Assembly: GCA_905214345.1 (NCBI GenBank)
Contig: CAJMLV010000002.1
Span: 1-64,000, forward strand
DNA length: 64,000 nucleotides
Reading direction: 5' to 3'
Source: an uncultured bacterium
Lineage (GTDB): Bacteria; Bacillota; Clostridia; Oscillospirales; Ruminococcaceae
The notes beneath the pieces were generated by a model. That model searched no databases. It saw nothing but the letters and a program-made list of their open reading frames with translations, and had not been told where the DNA came from. This document shows, piece after piece, positions 18,361-25,986 of this stretch. Each line of letters starts with the position of its first letter. Within the stretch, counting starts at the first letter, position 1. The translations under genes were made by a program, and so were the position numbers.

Positions 18361-18389
18361 ATTATAGCCTGACATTGACAAAAAAGCAA
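18361..18389 (-). promoter_or_regulatory. fba promoter
   Basis: On the minus strand TTGCTT (18389-18384), a 17-base spacer and perfect TATAAT (18366-18361), about 90 bases before the fba start. Confidence 0.7.
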
Positions 18390-18516
18390 CAAAAATATTT
18401 GGCAAGCGTACAGAATGTCATTTTTTGCGATAAAAAGAGGAATTTTGCCTTTTGCGCACCGCTGGCGGGCAGGCGTTTTCCGCCTGTGGGCAGTGGGAAA
18501 TCCCCGCGGAAAGGGC

Positions 18517-18578
18517 GGGCGCCCCGGAGTTGTGCGGGCATGAAGATGCCGGGATGAACTTTTCGTCCCGGGGTGCCC
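18517..18578. repeat. GC-rich imperfect hairpin in noncoding DNA
   Basis: GGGCGCCCCGG (18517-18527) pairs with CCGGGGTGCCC (18568-18578) as 11 bp with one G-U. Inside is a second stem GGCAT/ATGCC (18537-18541 with 18546-18550). There is no T run. It may be a small structured RNA or a DNA cruciform; function unknown. Confidence 0.45.
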
Positions 18579-18661
18579 GGCAGGGGACGGATGCTGGAAA
18601 ACCTTGGGCATTTTGTGAGAAAAAACGCCTCAACAAGGGGATAAATCAGAATTTTGCCAAC

Positions 18662-18690
18662 TTGACACGACGGTTTATCCGAACTGTTAT
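18662..18690 (+). promoter_or_regulatory. Possible promoter inside the DnaA-box cluster
   Basis: TTGACA (18662-18667), 17-base spacer, TGTTAT (18685-18690; 4 of 6 matches). The first strong DnaA-box-like nonamer begins at its last base. Confidence 0.35.
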
Positions 18691-18814
18691 GTGGAAAAAT
18701 TTTCAACACCCTGTGGAAAACATCCCCTGCTTTGGTGGAAAAATCCCATTACAGGCGGGTTTTCCACACTTTCAACAGAGTTTTCAACAATCAACTCGTC
18801 CCATTGTGGAATTA
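18675..18814. promoter_or_regulatory. Cluster of DnaA-box-like nonamers
   Basis: Within 140 bases there are three exact matches to the relaxed DnaA box TTWTNCACA: 18690-18698 and 18712-18720 on the minus strand, 18760-18768 on the plus strand. Three more differ at one base (18700-18708, 18734-18742, 18781-18789) and three at two bases (18675-18683, 18769-18777, 18806-18814). Several are arranged head to head. This density is far above chance in a GC-rich genome. Confidence 0.6.
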
Positions 18815-18895
18815 CGGTTTGTATAAAGAGCGGTTCAGCGAAAAAAGGGGCCCGCGAAAAAGCAAAAAATCTGCACTTTTGACGCGTGTTTGCAG

Positions 18896-18925
18896 GTGAC
18901 AAAGCCTCCCTGTTTGTGGTATACT
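18896..18925 (+). promoter_or_regulatory. Likely rlmB promoter
   Basis: GTGACA (18896-18901), 18-base spacer, TATACT (18920-18925), about 85 bases before the rlmB start. Confidence 0.55.
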
Positions 18926-19012
18926 ATATCCGTATAATTGCCGAAACAGGGCCCTGGCCCCCGACATACAAATTTTATGGGTGCGGCCCCGCCGCCCCGC
19001 CGGAGGAACGAC

Positions 19013-19804
19013 ATGAACAGACCGGAACGCCCGGACAACCGAACCAATACATCCGAGACCCCCGACACCCTCGTCTGGGGCAAGAACCCCGTCACCGAAC
19101 TGCTGCGGGCGGGCACCGGGGTGGATACCCTGCTGCTGGCCGACAGCCTGGACCCCCGCACCGTCTCCTACTTTACCGCGCTGGGCAAGCAGGCGGGGGC
19201 GGTGATCAAGCGGGTGCCTTCCGGCAAGCTGCAGAAGCTCTGCGGCACCGCTGACCACCAGGGCATCGCCGCCTGGGCTGCCCGTATCCAGTATGCCGAT
19301 CTGGAAGATCTGCTGGACGCTGCGGCCGCCAAAGGGGAACCGCCCTTCCTGGTTCTGTGCGACGGCATTGAGGACCCCCACAACCTGGGTGCCATCCTGC
19401 GCTCGGCGCTGCTGTGCGGCGCCCACGGCGTGATCATCCCGCGCCGGGGCGGTGTGGGCGTCACCGGTACCGTCATGAAATCCAGCGCCGGTGCGGCGGC
19501 CCGTATCCCGGTGGCCCGGGTCCCCAATCTGGCCCAGGCCATCCGCACCCTCAAGGAACGGGGCGTCTTTGTTTACTGCGCCGACCTGGGCGGGGAATCT
19601 CCCGCCCGCACCGATCTGACCGGGTCGGTGGCCCTGGTCCTGGGCAGCGAGGGCAGCGGCCCTTCGGCCCTGACCCGCAAACTTTGCGACGGTGCCGTCA
19701 CCCTGGACATGGCCGCGGGGGACTGCGGCGTGGACAGCTACAATGTGTCGGTGGCCGCCGGGATTCTTTTGTATCATATCATGCAGTGCCGCCGCGGGCA
19801 CTGA
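19013..19804 (+). CDS. rlmB: 23S rRNA 2'-O-ribose methyltransferase RlmB (TrmH/SpoU family)
   Basis: SPOUT methyltransferase that most likely methylates the ribose of a conserved G in 23S rRNA (Gm2251 in E. coli). The 263-residue product has an N-terminal substrate-binding domain starting VWGKNPVTELLRAG, then the three SPOUT motifs: DGIEDPHNLGAILRSA (motif 1), ALVLGSEGSGPS (motif 2) and DSYNVSVAAGILLY (motif 3). ATG 19013 has CGGAGGAA upstream; the longer frame lacks a ribosome site. A TrmH-type tRNA methyltransferase is possible, but the N-terminal domain favours RlmB. The next gene follows after 54 bases. Confidence 0.92.
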   Translation: MNRPERPDNRTNTSETPDTLVWGKNPVTELLRAGTGVDTLLLADSLDPRTVSYFTALGKQAGAVIKRVPSGKLQKLCGTADHQGIAAWAARIQYADLEDLLDAAAAKGEPPFLVLCDGIEDPHNLGAILRSALLCGAHGVIIPRRGGVGVTGTVMKSSAGAAARIPVARVPNLAQAIRTLKERGVFVYCADLGGESPARTDLTGSVALVLGSEGSGPSALTRKLCDGAVTLDMAAGDCGVDSYNVSVAAGILLYHIMQCRRGH

Positions 19805-19858
19805 TCGCCGGATTCCGGCGCCGCCGCCCGCACAGCGGGCAGGGAAGGGGAGAAGGAT

Positions 19859-22800
19859 ATGCCAAGCAAACGCACCAACGACTCGGTAGAACGCATCCTG
19901 GAAGAGCTGAGCCATCAGCAGGCCCGGGATGGAGTGCGTGACAGTGTAAACGAACGAAAGGTGGACGAGATCCTCAAGAGCGTGGGCATCGATACCGCCG
20001 CGCCGGGAACGTCCCAGGAATATCTGGGACCCATCGGCAAAGAGGACCTGCCCCGTGTGGAGGTCAGCGGCGGCATGGCCGAGGACCGCTTCTCCACCGC
20101 GGTGCTGGACGATCTGCTGGGAGATCTGCCCAGCATGAAGTTCCTGAAAAAGAAAACACCGTCCAGCACCCAGTCCGCCCCCCAGGCCCGGCCTGCCCAG
20201 CAGCGCCCGGCCCGGCAGGAACAGCCTGCCCGTCAGGCGGCACCCGCCCCCCAGGCCCGGCCGGTGCAGCAGCGCCCGGCCCGGCAGGAGCAGCCTGCCC
20301 GTCAGGCGGCGCCCGCGCCCCAGGCCCAGCCGGTGCAGCAGCGCCCGGCCCGGCAGGAACAGCCTGCCCGTCAGGCGGCACCCGCGCCCCAGACTCAGCC
20401 GGTGCAGCAGCACCCGGTTCAGCAGGAACAGCCTGTCCTCCAGACCCCGACGGAAACGCCCAAGCGCAGGGCGGATGATACCCTGGGGGACACCACCCGT
20501 ACCAGCATCATCAAGAACTTCCTGCTCAAGATGGCTCCCGGCAGCGACCACGCCGACAGCCGTGCCCTGAATGAGGGCAAAGAGCAGTTCCAGCAGTTCT
20601 TCGGCAAGACCGCGGCGGTCCTTCCCGATGAGGACGGCAAGCTGCGGGACCCTTCCCGCCGCAAGCGGGGGCTTTTCGGCCTGGGGAAGGCCGAGGATAC
20701 CGGCGAGTTTGTGCCCATCAACGTGTCTTTGGGCGGCCGCCGGGAAGAACCTGCCCCCCAGCCGGAACCGGAGACCTTTGAACAGCCGGAACCGGAGGAA
20801 ACGGAATTCTACGACGAGGTGTATGACGCCGACACGGCGGATGACGGCGAGGCGGCCGATCCCGCCTACCGGGAAGAAACGCCCTCCCGTTCCTGTGAGG
20901 AGGATTTCTCCGAACCCGAGGTGCGCGTTATGTCCCCGGAACCTGAGGAGCCGGAAGAACCCACCGTACAGAAAACGGTCTACCATTCCAGCCACAGCGG
21001 TGCGGCGTCGTCTTTGCCCACCCGTACCGGTAACACCGGCGGTATCACCCTCGGCGGCATCCGGGCGGCGCTGCGGGGCAGCTCCACCGGAGCCACCGGC
21101 ACCGTTTACCGCAAAAAGCGCAATACCATTGAGTTTACCCCCGGCCAGAAACTGGCCCGCACCCCCGAAGTGCCGCCTGCTGCGGCCGAAACCCGGGGTG
21201 AGCCGGTGGGTGAGCCGGTCATGACTTCCACCGCTGCGGTGGAAGCGCCCTCCACCACCGCTTTCAACATCCCTCTGCAGAAGGAAGAAAGCGCGGCGGA
21301 GGATACCAAGGACTTCCTGAAGGACCTGGGCATCGGTTCGGCGACCGCGGTGGAAACCGCCGCCCGGGCTACCCGTGCCGTTCCGGCGACCCAGCCTGCG
21401 CCCCGTCCTGCGCCTGCCCCGGAGGCTCCTTCCGGGCAGACCGGCAACATTTCGTTGTCCGCCCCTGCCCACACCGCCACCCTGCGCACCGAGATCCCGG
21501 ATACGCAGCCGGCGCCGGCACGCACCGCCCGGGAAGATACTTTTGAGGAGATCACCCGGGATGAGGCGGTCACCCTTACCGGTGAAGTGCGTCTGGCCGA
21601 TATTGCGGCAGGCCGCACCGAACAGGAGGATACCGCTGCCTTTGCATCGGACCTGGAACATGCGGGCACCCATGAAGTCAGCCCCGATACCGCCGATTTT
21701 ATGGCCCAGCTGGAAGCCCAGCCCCGCCCGCGCCCCGATACCGGTGCCTTTGTGCGGGAGATCGAACAGTCCATCAACGAGGAGGAAGGCCCTGCCCAGG
21801 TGGAGGACCGTTTTGCCCAGGCAGCCAACATCCTCACCGATACCTCCGAACTGGAGGAAGCGCCCAAGACACCCAAGGGCAAAGGCGGCATCCGCCTGAC
21901 CGGCACACCCAAGGATGAGCAGGAGGGAGAGAACGCCGAGCCGCCCTTTGAGGAGGAGGACACCGCTCCCTCGCCCCGCCACCGGGAATATGAGCGTCTG
22001 GACGATGCCCCCGCCGTGCGCCGGGAGCTGAACAACCGGATTCTGCTGCTGACCGTGGCTGCCATTGTGTCCGGCGTTGCCGCTGCCGTCATGCTTTATC
22101 TGGGCATTGCGGCGGGGGGCACCCTGCCCATGCCCGGCCCGCTGGATACCCTCGCCGGCACCACGCCGCTGCTGGCCACCATGCTGGTATTGCTGGTGGT
22201 GTGCTGCGGCCTGAACTGGCGCACCATGCTGGACGGTCTGCTGGGCGTGGTCAAGAGCCCCACCGCCGATACGCTGCCTGCTCTGGCCGCGTTGGGGTCG
22301 GTGGTGCAGCTGGCGGCCTTCCTCATCCAGCCGGAATGGTATGACCCCGAAAAACTCTGCCTGCTGGCCGGTCCGGCGGCGTTGGTGCTCTGCTTCAATG
22401 CCCTGGGCAAGCGGCTGGACGCCATCACCACCCGGGAAAACTTCCAGCTGGTCAGCGCCAAGGTGGACCACGCCGTGGCCTACCGCCTGAAGGACGCCGG
22501 CATCCTGCGTGCCGTGACCCGCGGTCTGGACCAGCCCCGGCCCAATGTGCTGGTCAGCCGTCCCACCCAGCTGATGAAAGACTTCCTTTCCGCCAGCAGT
22601 GCCCACCGCACCTCGGACAAGAACCAGCAGCAGCTGGGCCGCCTGGTAGGTGGTGTGGCGCTGATCGCGCTGGTCTTTACCTTGCTGTACCGCAAGGACG
22701 CGGGCCTGGCTTTCACCGCCATGGCCGCCGTGCTCTGCCTGGGCGCGCCCCTGGCAGGCACCCTGCTCAGTGCTTTGCCCGCCCGGCTCATGCAGCGCAG

Positions 22801-23707
22801 CGCCGCACAGGTGGGTGCTGTCATCCCGGGTTGGCGTGACATCCGCCAGCTGGGCCGGGTCAACGTGATCCAGGTCACCACCCAGGACCTGTTCCCCAAG
22901 GGCTGTGTCAAGCTCTGCGGCATCAAACCGGTGAACAAGGAACGCATCGACCTTGCCATTACCTATGCCGCCTCCATGATGGCCGACGGCGCTCCCACTC
23001 TGCGGGAGGTGTTCATGGGCATGATCGGAGACAACCGCAAGCTGCTGAGCAAAGTGGATGACTTTGAGGTCGTCTATGGCATGGGCTATGTGGGCTGGAT
23101 CGACGGCGAGCGTGTGCTGGCCGGCAACCGCCGCCTGATGGAAAAGTTCGACATCCAGCTGCCCAGCCTGGAATACGAACAGCGCCATACCGTCAACCAG
23201 CGCCGGGTGATCTATCTGGCCGTTTCGGGCAAGCTGTTCAGCATGTTCCAGGTGGCCTATCAGGCCGACCCCGACACCGCTGCCGTACTGGACGGTCTGC
23301 GCCGCACCGGCGTGTCCCTGATTGTGGACTGCGACGATTTCAACTGTGACGAATCCCTGCTGGAAGCCGCCTACACCCTGCCCACCGGCACGGTGCGTGT
23401 GCTGGATGCCGCCGCCCGCAAGGCGCTGGAACCCGCCACAGCCTGGCTGCCCGAAAGCGAGGGCAACATGCTGCATCTGGGCAGCTTCGTCAGCTATGTG
23501 GGCGGCCTGGAAGCCGCCGCCGGCGCCGCCGAAGGCGAGCGCAAAGCCGCCATGATCCTGTCGGTGTCGGTGCTGCTTTCCTGCGTGCTGGCCATCGTCA
23601 TGGTGCTGGCAGGGGGCATCGCGGCCCTGCCGCTGCCCGCTTTGGTATTGTACCAGGCGGCCTGGGCGGTGCTGGCTCTGATCTTCCCCATGCTGCAGCG
23701 TTATTGA
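19859..23707 (+). CDS. Disordered-repeat protein with degenerate P-type ATPase-like C-terminal half
   Basis: A 1282-residue protein of unknown function. Residues 1-105 are charged; 107-198 hold four 23-residue Pro/Gln/Arg repeats; 199-720 are low-complexity and acidic. Residues 725 onward have about eight membrane helices and follow P1B-type ATPases segment by segment: a LGKRLDAI-like post-helix region, AAVLCLGAPLAG where the CPC helix belongs, VNVIQVTTQDLFPKG where DKTGTLTxG belongs, and the nucleotide-domain-like GMGYVGWIDGERVLAGNRRLMEK. The phosphorylated Asp, CPC, TGD and GDGxNDxP motifs are all absent, so ATP-driven transport is unlikely. ATG 19859 has a GGGGAGAAGGAT ribosome site. Probably a scaffold or sensor at the membrane (inference). 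Confidence 0.8.
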   Translation: MPSKRTNDSVERILEELSHQQARDGVRDSVNERKVDEILKSVGIDTAAPGTSQEYLGPIGKEDLPRVEVSGGMAEDRFSTAVLDDLLGDLPSMKFLKKKTPSSTQSAPQARPAQQRPARQEQPARQAAPAPQARPVQQRPARQEQPARQAAPAPQAQPVQQRPARQEQPARQAAPAPQTQPVQQHPVQQEQPVLQTPTETPKRRADDTLGDTTRTSIIKNFLLKMAPGSDHADSRALNEGKEQFQQFFGKTAAVLPDEDGKLRDPSRRKRGLFGLGKAEDTGEFVPINVSLGGRREEPAPQPEPETFEQPEPEETEFYDEVYDADTADDGEAADPAYREETPSRSCEEDFSEPEVRVMSPEPEEPEEPTVQKTVYHSSHSGAASSLPTRTGNTGGITLGGIRAALRGSSTGATGTVYRKKRNTIEFTPGQKLARTPEVPPAAAETRGEPVGEPVMTSTAAVEAPSTTAFNIPLQKEESAAEDTKDFLKDLGIGSATAVETAARATRAVPATQPAPRPAPAPEAPSGQTGNISLSAPAHTATLRTEIPDTQPAPARTAREDTFEEITRDEAVTLTGEVRLADIAAGRTEQEDTAAFASDLEHAGTHEVSPDTADFMAQLEAQPRPRPDTGAFVREIEQSINEEEGPAQVEDRFAQAANILTDTSELEEAPKTPKGKGGIRLTGTPKDEQEGENAEPPFEEEDTAPSPRHREYERLDDAPAVRRELNNRILLLTVAAIVSGVAAAVMLYLGIAAGGTLPMPGPLDTLAGTTPLLATMLVLLVVCCGLNWRTMLDGLLGVVKSPTADTLPALAALGSVVQLAAFLIQPEWYDPEKLCLLAGPAALVLCFNALGKRLDAITTRENFQLVSAKVDHAVAYRLKDAGILRAVTRGLDQPRPNVLVSRPTQLMKDFLSASSAHRTSDKNQQQLGRLVGGVALIALVFTLLYRKDAGLAFTAMAAVLCLGAPLAGTLLSALPARLMQRSAAQVGAVIPGWRDIRQLGRVNVIQVTTQDLFPKGCVKLCGIKPVNKERIDLAITYAASMMADGAPTLREVFMGMIGDNRKLLSKVDDFEVVYGMGYVGWIDGERVLAGNRRLMEKFDIQLPSLEYEQRHTVNQRRVIYLAVSGKLFSMFQVAYQADPDTAAVLDGLRRTGVSLIVDCDDFNCDESLLEAAYTLPTGTVRVLDAAARKALEPATAWLPESEGNMLHLGSFVSYVGGLEAAAGAAEGERKAAMILSVSVLLSCVLAIVMVLAGGIAALPLPALVLYQAAWAVLALIFPMLQRY
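20177..20452 (+). repeat. Four tandem 69-bp coding repeats
   Basis: Four in-frame copies at 20177, 20246, 20315 and 20384, each encoding a variant of APQARPVQQRPARQEQPARQ plus three residues. Copies 1-3 are nearly identical in DNA; copy 4 is diverged. Such arrays change copy number easily. Confidence 0.9.
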
Positions 23708-23723
23708 TAAAGGAGGCATCGCC

Positions 23724-24128
23724 TTGTACCGCACCAGCGAACAGCAGATGAGCATCTACGACTATCTGCCGCCCTATCACGGCGAACTGGCCGAGCGCAA
23801 CCGTTGGGTCCGCCTGGCCGAAGCCATCGACTGGGATGCCTTTGAAAAAGAGTACAGCGGCCATTTCGGCCATGTGGGCAAAGTGGCGGTCCCCGCCCGG
23901 GTGGCCTTCGGCTGCCTGATCGTCCGGGCTGCCTGCGGTGTGTCCGACCGGGAGACCGTGGCCCTCATCCGGGAAAGCCCCTACCTGCAATACTTCCTGG
24001 GGTTTGAATCCTTCACCGATACGGTGCCCTTCTCCGCCCGCAGCATGGAGCGTTTCCGCACCCGCATCCCCGCGGAAAAAGTCCGCTGGGCCGTGCGGAT
24101 GCTGCGCCGGTTCGAAGCCGAAAGCTGA
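23724..24128 (+). CDS. Transposase N-terminal domain remnant (InsH/DUF772-like)
   Basis: A 134-residue protein matching only the N-terminal domain of IS5/IS1182-type transposases: YLPPYHGELAERNRWVRLAEAIDW, then RVAFGCLIVRAACGVSDRE, SPYLQYFLGFE and MERFRTRIP. Full transposases have 350-550 residues with a DDE catalytic core, which is absent. TTG 23724 has AAAGGAGG upstream; ATG 23748 is an alternative. No terminal inverted repeats or target duplications were seen nearby. It could be a decayed insertion or a DNA-binding domain kept by the host; the intact frame, good ribosome site and terminator fit either. Confidence 0.7.
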   Translation: MYRTSEQQMSIYDYLPPYHGELAERNRWVRLAEAIDWDAFEKEYSGHFGHVGKVAVPARVAFGCLIVRAACGVSDRETVALIRESPYLQYFLGFESFTDTVPFSARSMERFRTRIPAEKVRWAVRMLRRFEAES

Positions 24129-24143
24129 ATCTGCCTTTCCTCT

Positions 24144-24173
24144 CCAGGGACGGGTCCCCGCCCCTGGCTTTTT
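24144..24173 (+). terminator. Terminator after transposase remnant
   Basis: Stem CCAGGGACGG/CCGCCCCTGG (one mismatch) at 24144-24167, then CTTTTT. Confidence 0.75.
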
Positions 24174-24275
24174 GTGCCCGGGTCGCCGGGTATGCCCCTT
24201 CCGTCACGGCGTTACCGTTCACCGCCGTTTTCCACTCTTTCCGCACCTTAACCCCGCAACCAAAAAGGAACACAA

Positions 24276-25145
24276 ATGGAACACATCATTCTGCACTCCA
24301 TCGAGCATGCCTTTGAAGACAGCATCAAGATGCTGCCCTTCCTGTTTCTGGCGTATCTGCTTATCGAATGGCTGGAACGCCACCATGGCGAACGCATCGA
24401 GCAGGCATTGGCCGGCGGCGGGCGCTGGGGCTTTGTGCCCGGCGCGGTCCTGGGCTGTGTGCCCCAGTGCGGTTTTTCCGCCCTGGCTGCCAACCTGTAC
24501 GCCAGCCGGGTCATCACCCCCGGCGCGCTGCTGGCTGTCTTTGTGGCCACCAGCGACGAAGCCATCCCCCTGCTGGCCGCTGAACCCGGCATGTGGGGCG
24601 CGCTGCCCCTGCTGATCATCGGCAAGGTGGTGGCCGGCGTGGTGGGCGGCTTTTTGCTGGACGTGCCGCTGCGCAAGGTCCTGCCCGCCGGATTGTACGG
24701 CGGCTATGCCGGCCATGCCGATGACATCGACTGCCATGAAGAACACGAGGAGCACAGCGGTATCTGGCTGGCAGCCCTGCGCCACACGGTGGAAATCTTC
24801 CTCTTCATCCTGCTGTTCAGCTTCCTCATCGGGTTCGCCTTTGAACTCATCGGGGAAGAAACCATCACCACCTTCCTTACCGGTATGGGTATCTTCCAGC
24901 CCATGGCCGCCGCCCTGGTGGGCCTGATCCCCAACTGTGCCGCCAGCGTGCTGCTGGCCCAGCTGTACGCCCAGGGAGCCATCACTTTCGGCAGCCTGTT
25001 CGCCGGGCTCTGCGCCGGTGCCGGCATCGGCCTGGCCGTGCTGTGGCGGGTCAACCCCAGCTGGAAACAGAACCTCTTCATGACCGGCATCCTGTGGGCC
25101 GGCGGCTCGGTCTGCGGCATCCTGCTGCAGTTCCTGCCTCTGTGA
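24276..25145 (+). CDS. ArsP_2-type heavy-metal/manganese exporter
   Basis: A 289-residue membrane protein with about eight helices, of the family annotated as putative 10TM heavy-metal exporter or putative manganese transporter. Two repeat signatures lie in re-entrant-like positions: GCVPQCGFSALAAN (about 57) and GLIPNCAASVLLAQ (about 216). The loop between the halves carries a His/Glu/Cys-rich stretch (DCHEEHEEH), a likely metal site. The substrate (Mn, As or another metal) cannot be decided. ATG 24276 has a weak AAAAAGGA ribosome site. Confidence 0.82.
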   Translation: MEHIILHSIEHAFEDSIKMLPFLFLAYLLIEWLERHHGERIEQALAGGGRWGFVPGAVLGCVPQCGFSALAANLYASRVITPGALLAVFVATSDEAIPLLAAEPGMWGALPLLIIGKVVAGVVGGFLLDVPLRKVLPAGLYGGYAGHADDIDCHEEHEEHSGIWLAALRHTVEIFLFILLFSFLIGFAFELIGEETITTFLTGMGIFQPMAAALVGLIPNCAASVLLAQLYAQGAITFGSLFAGLCAGAGIGLAVLWRVNPSWKQNLFMTGILWAGGSVCGILLQFLPL

Positions 25146-25176
25146 CACGCCTTCTGACAAACCCCATACAATAACA

Positions 25177-25225
25177 ATACCCCGCCCGCCGTAAAAACCT
25201 TGCAGTTTTACGGCGGGCGGGGTAT
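25177..25225. repeat. Perfect 20-bp inverted repeat between convergent genes
   Basis: ATACCCCGCCCGCCGTAAAA (25177-25196) pairs perfectly with 25206-25225 across a nine-base loop. It lies between the convergent exporter and C39-peptidase genes. There is no T tract on either side, so it is not a standard terminator, though the stem alone could stop or stabilise both transcripts. Confidence 0.7.
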
Positions 25226-25284
25226 GATATTGTCAACGTGCAGCCTTCAGGCCGTACTTCTTTGGCTCTGTCGCGGCAGGCAGC

Positions 25285-25905
25285 TTACAGCTCTTCGCCG
25301 TCCTTCACCAGCACTACCGCCCGGCTGCCCAGCTGGCGGTAGACCCGCATGAAGCGGTCCCGGGGCACGGTGCGGTTGAAATCCAGCGGGTCCGCCACCG
25401 TAAAGTGGGTATCGTCGGCGCCGCACAGCACCATGCAGTGCAGGGTGTGGAACACCTTGTGTACTCCGCCGCCGGGCAGGGGATAGGGCTCCACATCCGC
25501 GAAGCGGATATCCTCAAAATGCAGCGACGCCCAGAAGATCACCGGCCGCCCTTTCTCCAGCTGGGCCACAAGGTCGGCTTCCTCCGCCCCGGTCAGGTCC
25601 CGGGCGGTATATCCGCCGCCGTGGCGGGCCAGGTAGGCGTCGGCCGCCTTCACAATAGGCCCGGCAAAGCAGTAGTAGCCTTCCTCGGGGGTACCGTCGT
25701 TCTTGTGGGGGTCACCCATATACACTGCATCCGGGTCGGCGCCGTACCAACGCTCGCTGCGGGGCAGATAGTTGTCTGCCAGATCGCACTTGTCGGCGTC
25801 AAAGCCCAGATACCGCAGCACCTCGCAGCAGCTGGTGATCTCGCACCCGTTGGGCAGTTCCGGGTTCTGCAGTATCTGGGGCACGTTCAGCAAAATTTCG
25901 GTCAT
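25285..25905 (-). CDS. C39-like cysteine peptidase
   Basis: A 206-residue papain-like peptidase of the Peptidase_C39_2 type. The catalytic cysteine is C21 in ELPNGCEITS, the histidine H156 in HTLHCMVLCG, and the aspartate D172 in TVADP. There is no signal peptide, so it acts in the cytoplasm or is exported by an unusual route. Start codon at 25905, with GGGGAGGAA upstream on the minus strand. It is divergent from the P1-peptidase gene, sharing an 81-base region. Substrate unknown; the neighbouring peptidases suggest peptide turnover. Confidence 0.8.
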   Translation of the reverse strand: MTEILLNVPQILQNPELPNGCEITSCCEVLRYLGFDADKCDLADNYLPRSERWYGADPDAVYMGDPHKNDGTPEEGYYCFAGPIVKAADAYLARHGGGYTARDLTGAEEADLVAQLEKGRPVIFWASLHFEDIRFADVEPYPLPGGGVHKVFHTLHCMVLCGADDTHFTVADPLDFNRTVPRDRFMRVYRQLGSRAVVLVKDGEEL

Positions 25906-25934
25906 GGTTCCTCCCCGCCCGGCGGGGCCGGGAC

Positions 25935-25964
25935 TTGTGATTTTTCCTTATTCTATCATATCAT
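25935..25964 (+). promoter_or_regulatory. Possible promoter of the peptide-salvage operon
   Basis: TTGTGA (25935-25940), 18-base spacer, TATCAT (25959-25964) in the divergent region. Confidence 0.35.
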
Positions 25965-25986
25965 CCTTTTGAAAGGAAGTGCATCC

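Larger units (their letters stand above)
18289..19012. other. Long noncoding region between fba and rlmB
   Basis: This 720-bp stretch holds no convincing gene; the short frames crossing it show no protein-like composition. From left to right it contains the fba promoter (18361-18389), an AT-rich block (18370-18450), a GC-rich hairpin-forming block (18455-18600), a cluster of DnaA-box-like nonamers overlapping a possible promoter (18662-18814) and the likely rlmB promoter (18896-18925). Both flanks are mainly plus-strand genes, so there is no strand switch here as expected at a chromosome origin. Confidence 0.7.

Noticed and set aside
18662..18814. Chromosome origin (oriC)
   Set aside because: DnaA-box-like repeats are present, but there is no dnaA, dnaN, rpmH or rnpA nearby and no switch of gene strand.
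20177..20452. CRISPR array
   Set aside because: The 69-bp repeats are contiguous, in frame and without spacers; they encode a protein repeat.
23708..24275. Complete insertion sequence
   Set aside because: No terminal inverted repeats, target duplication or catalytic DDE domain were found around the transposase-like frame.
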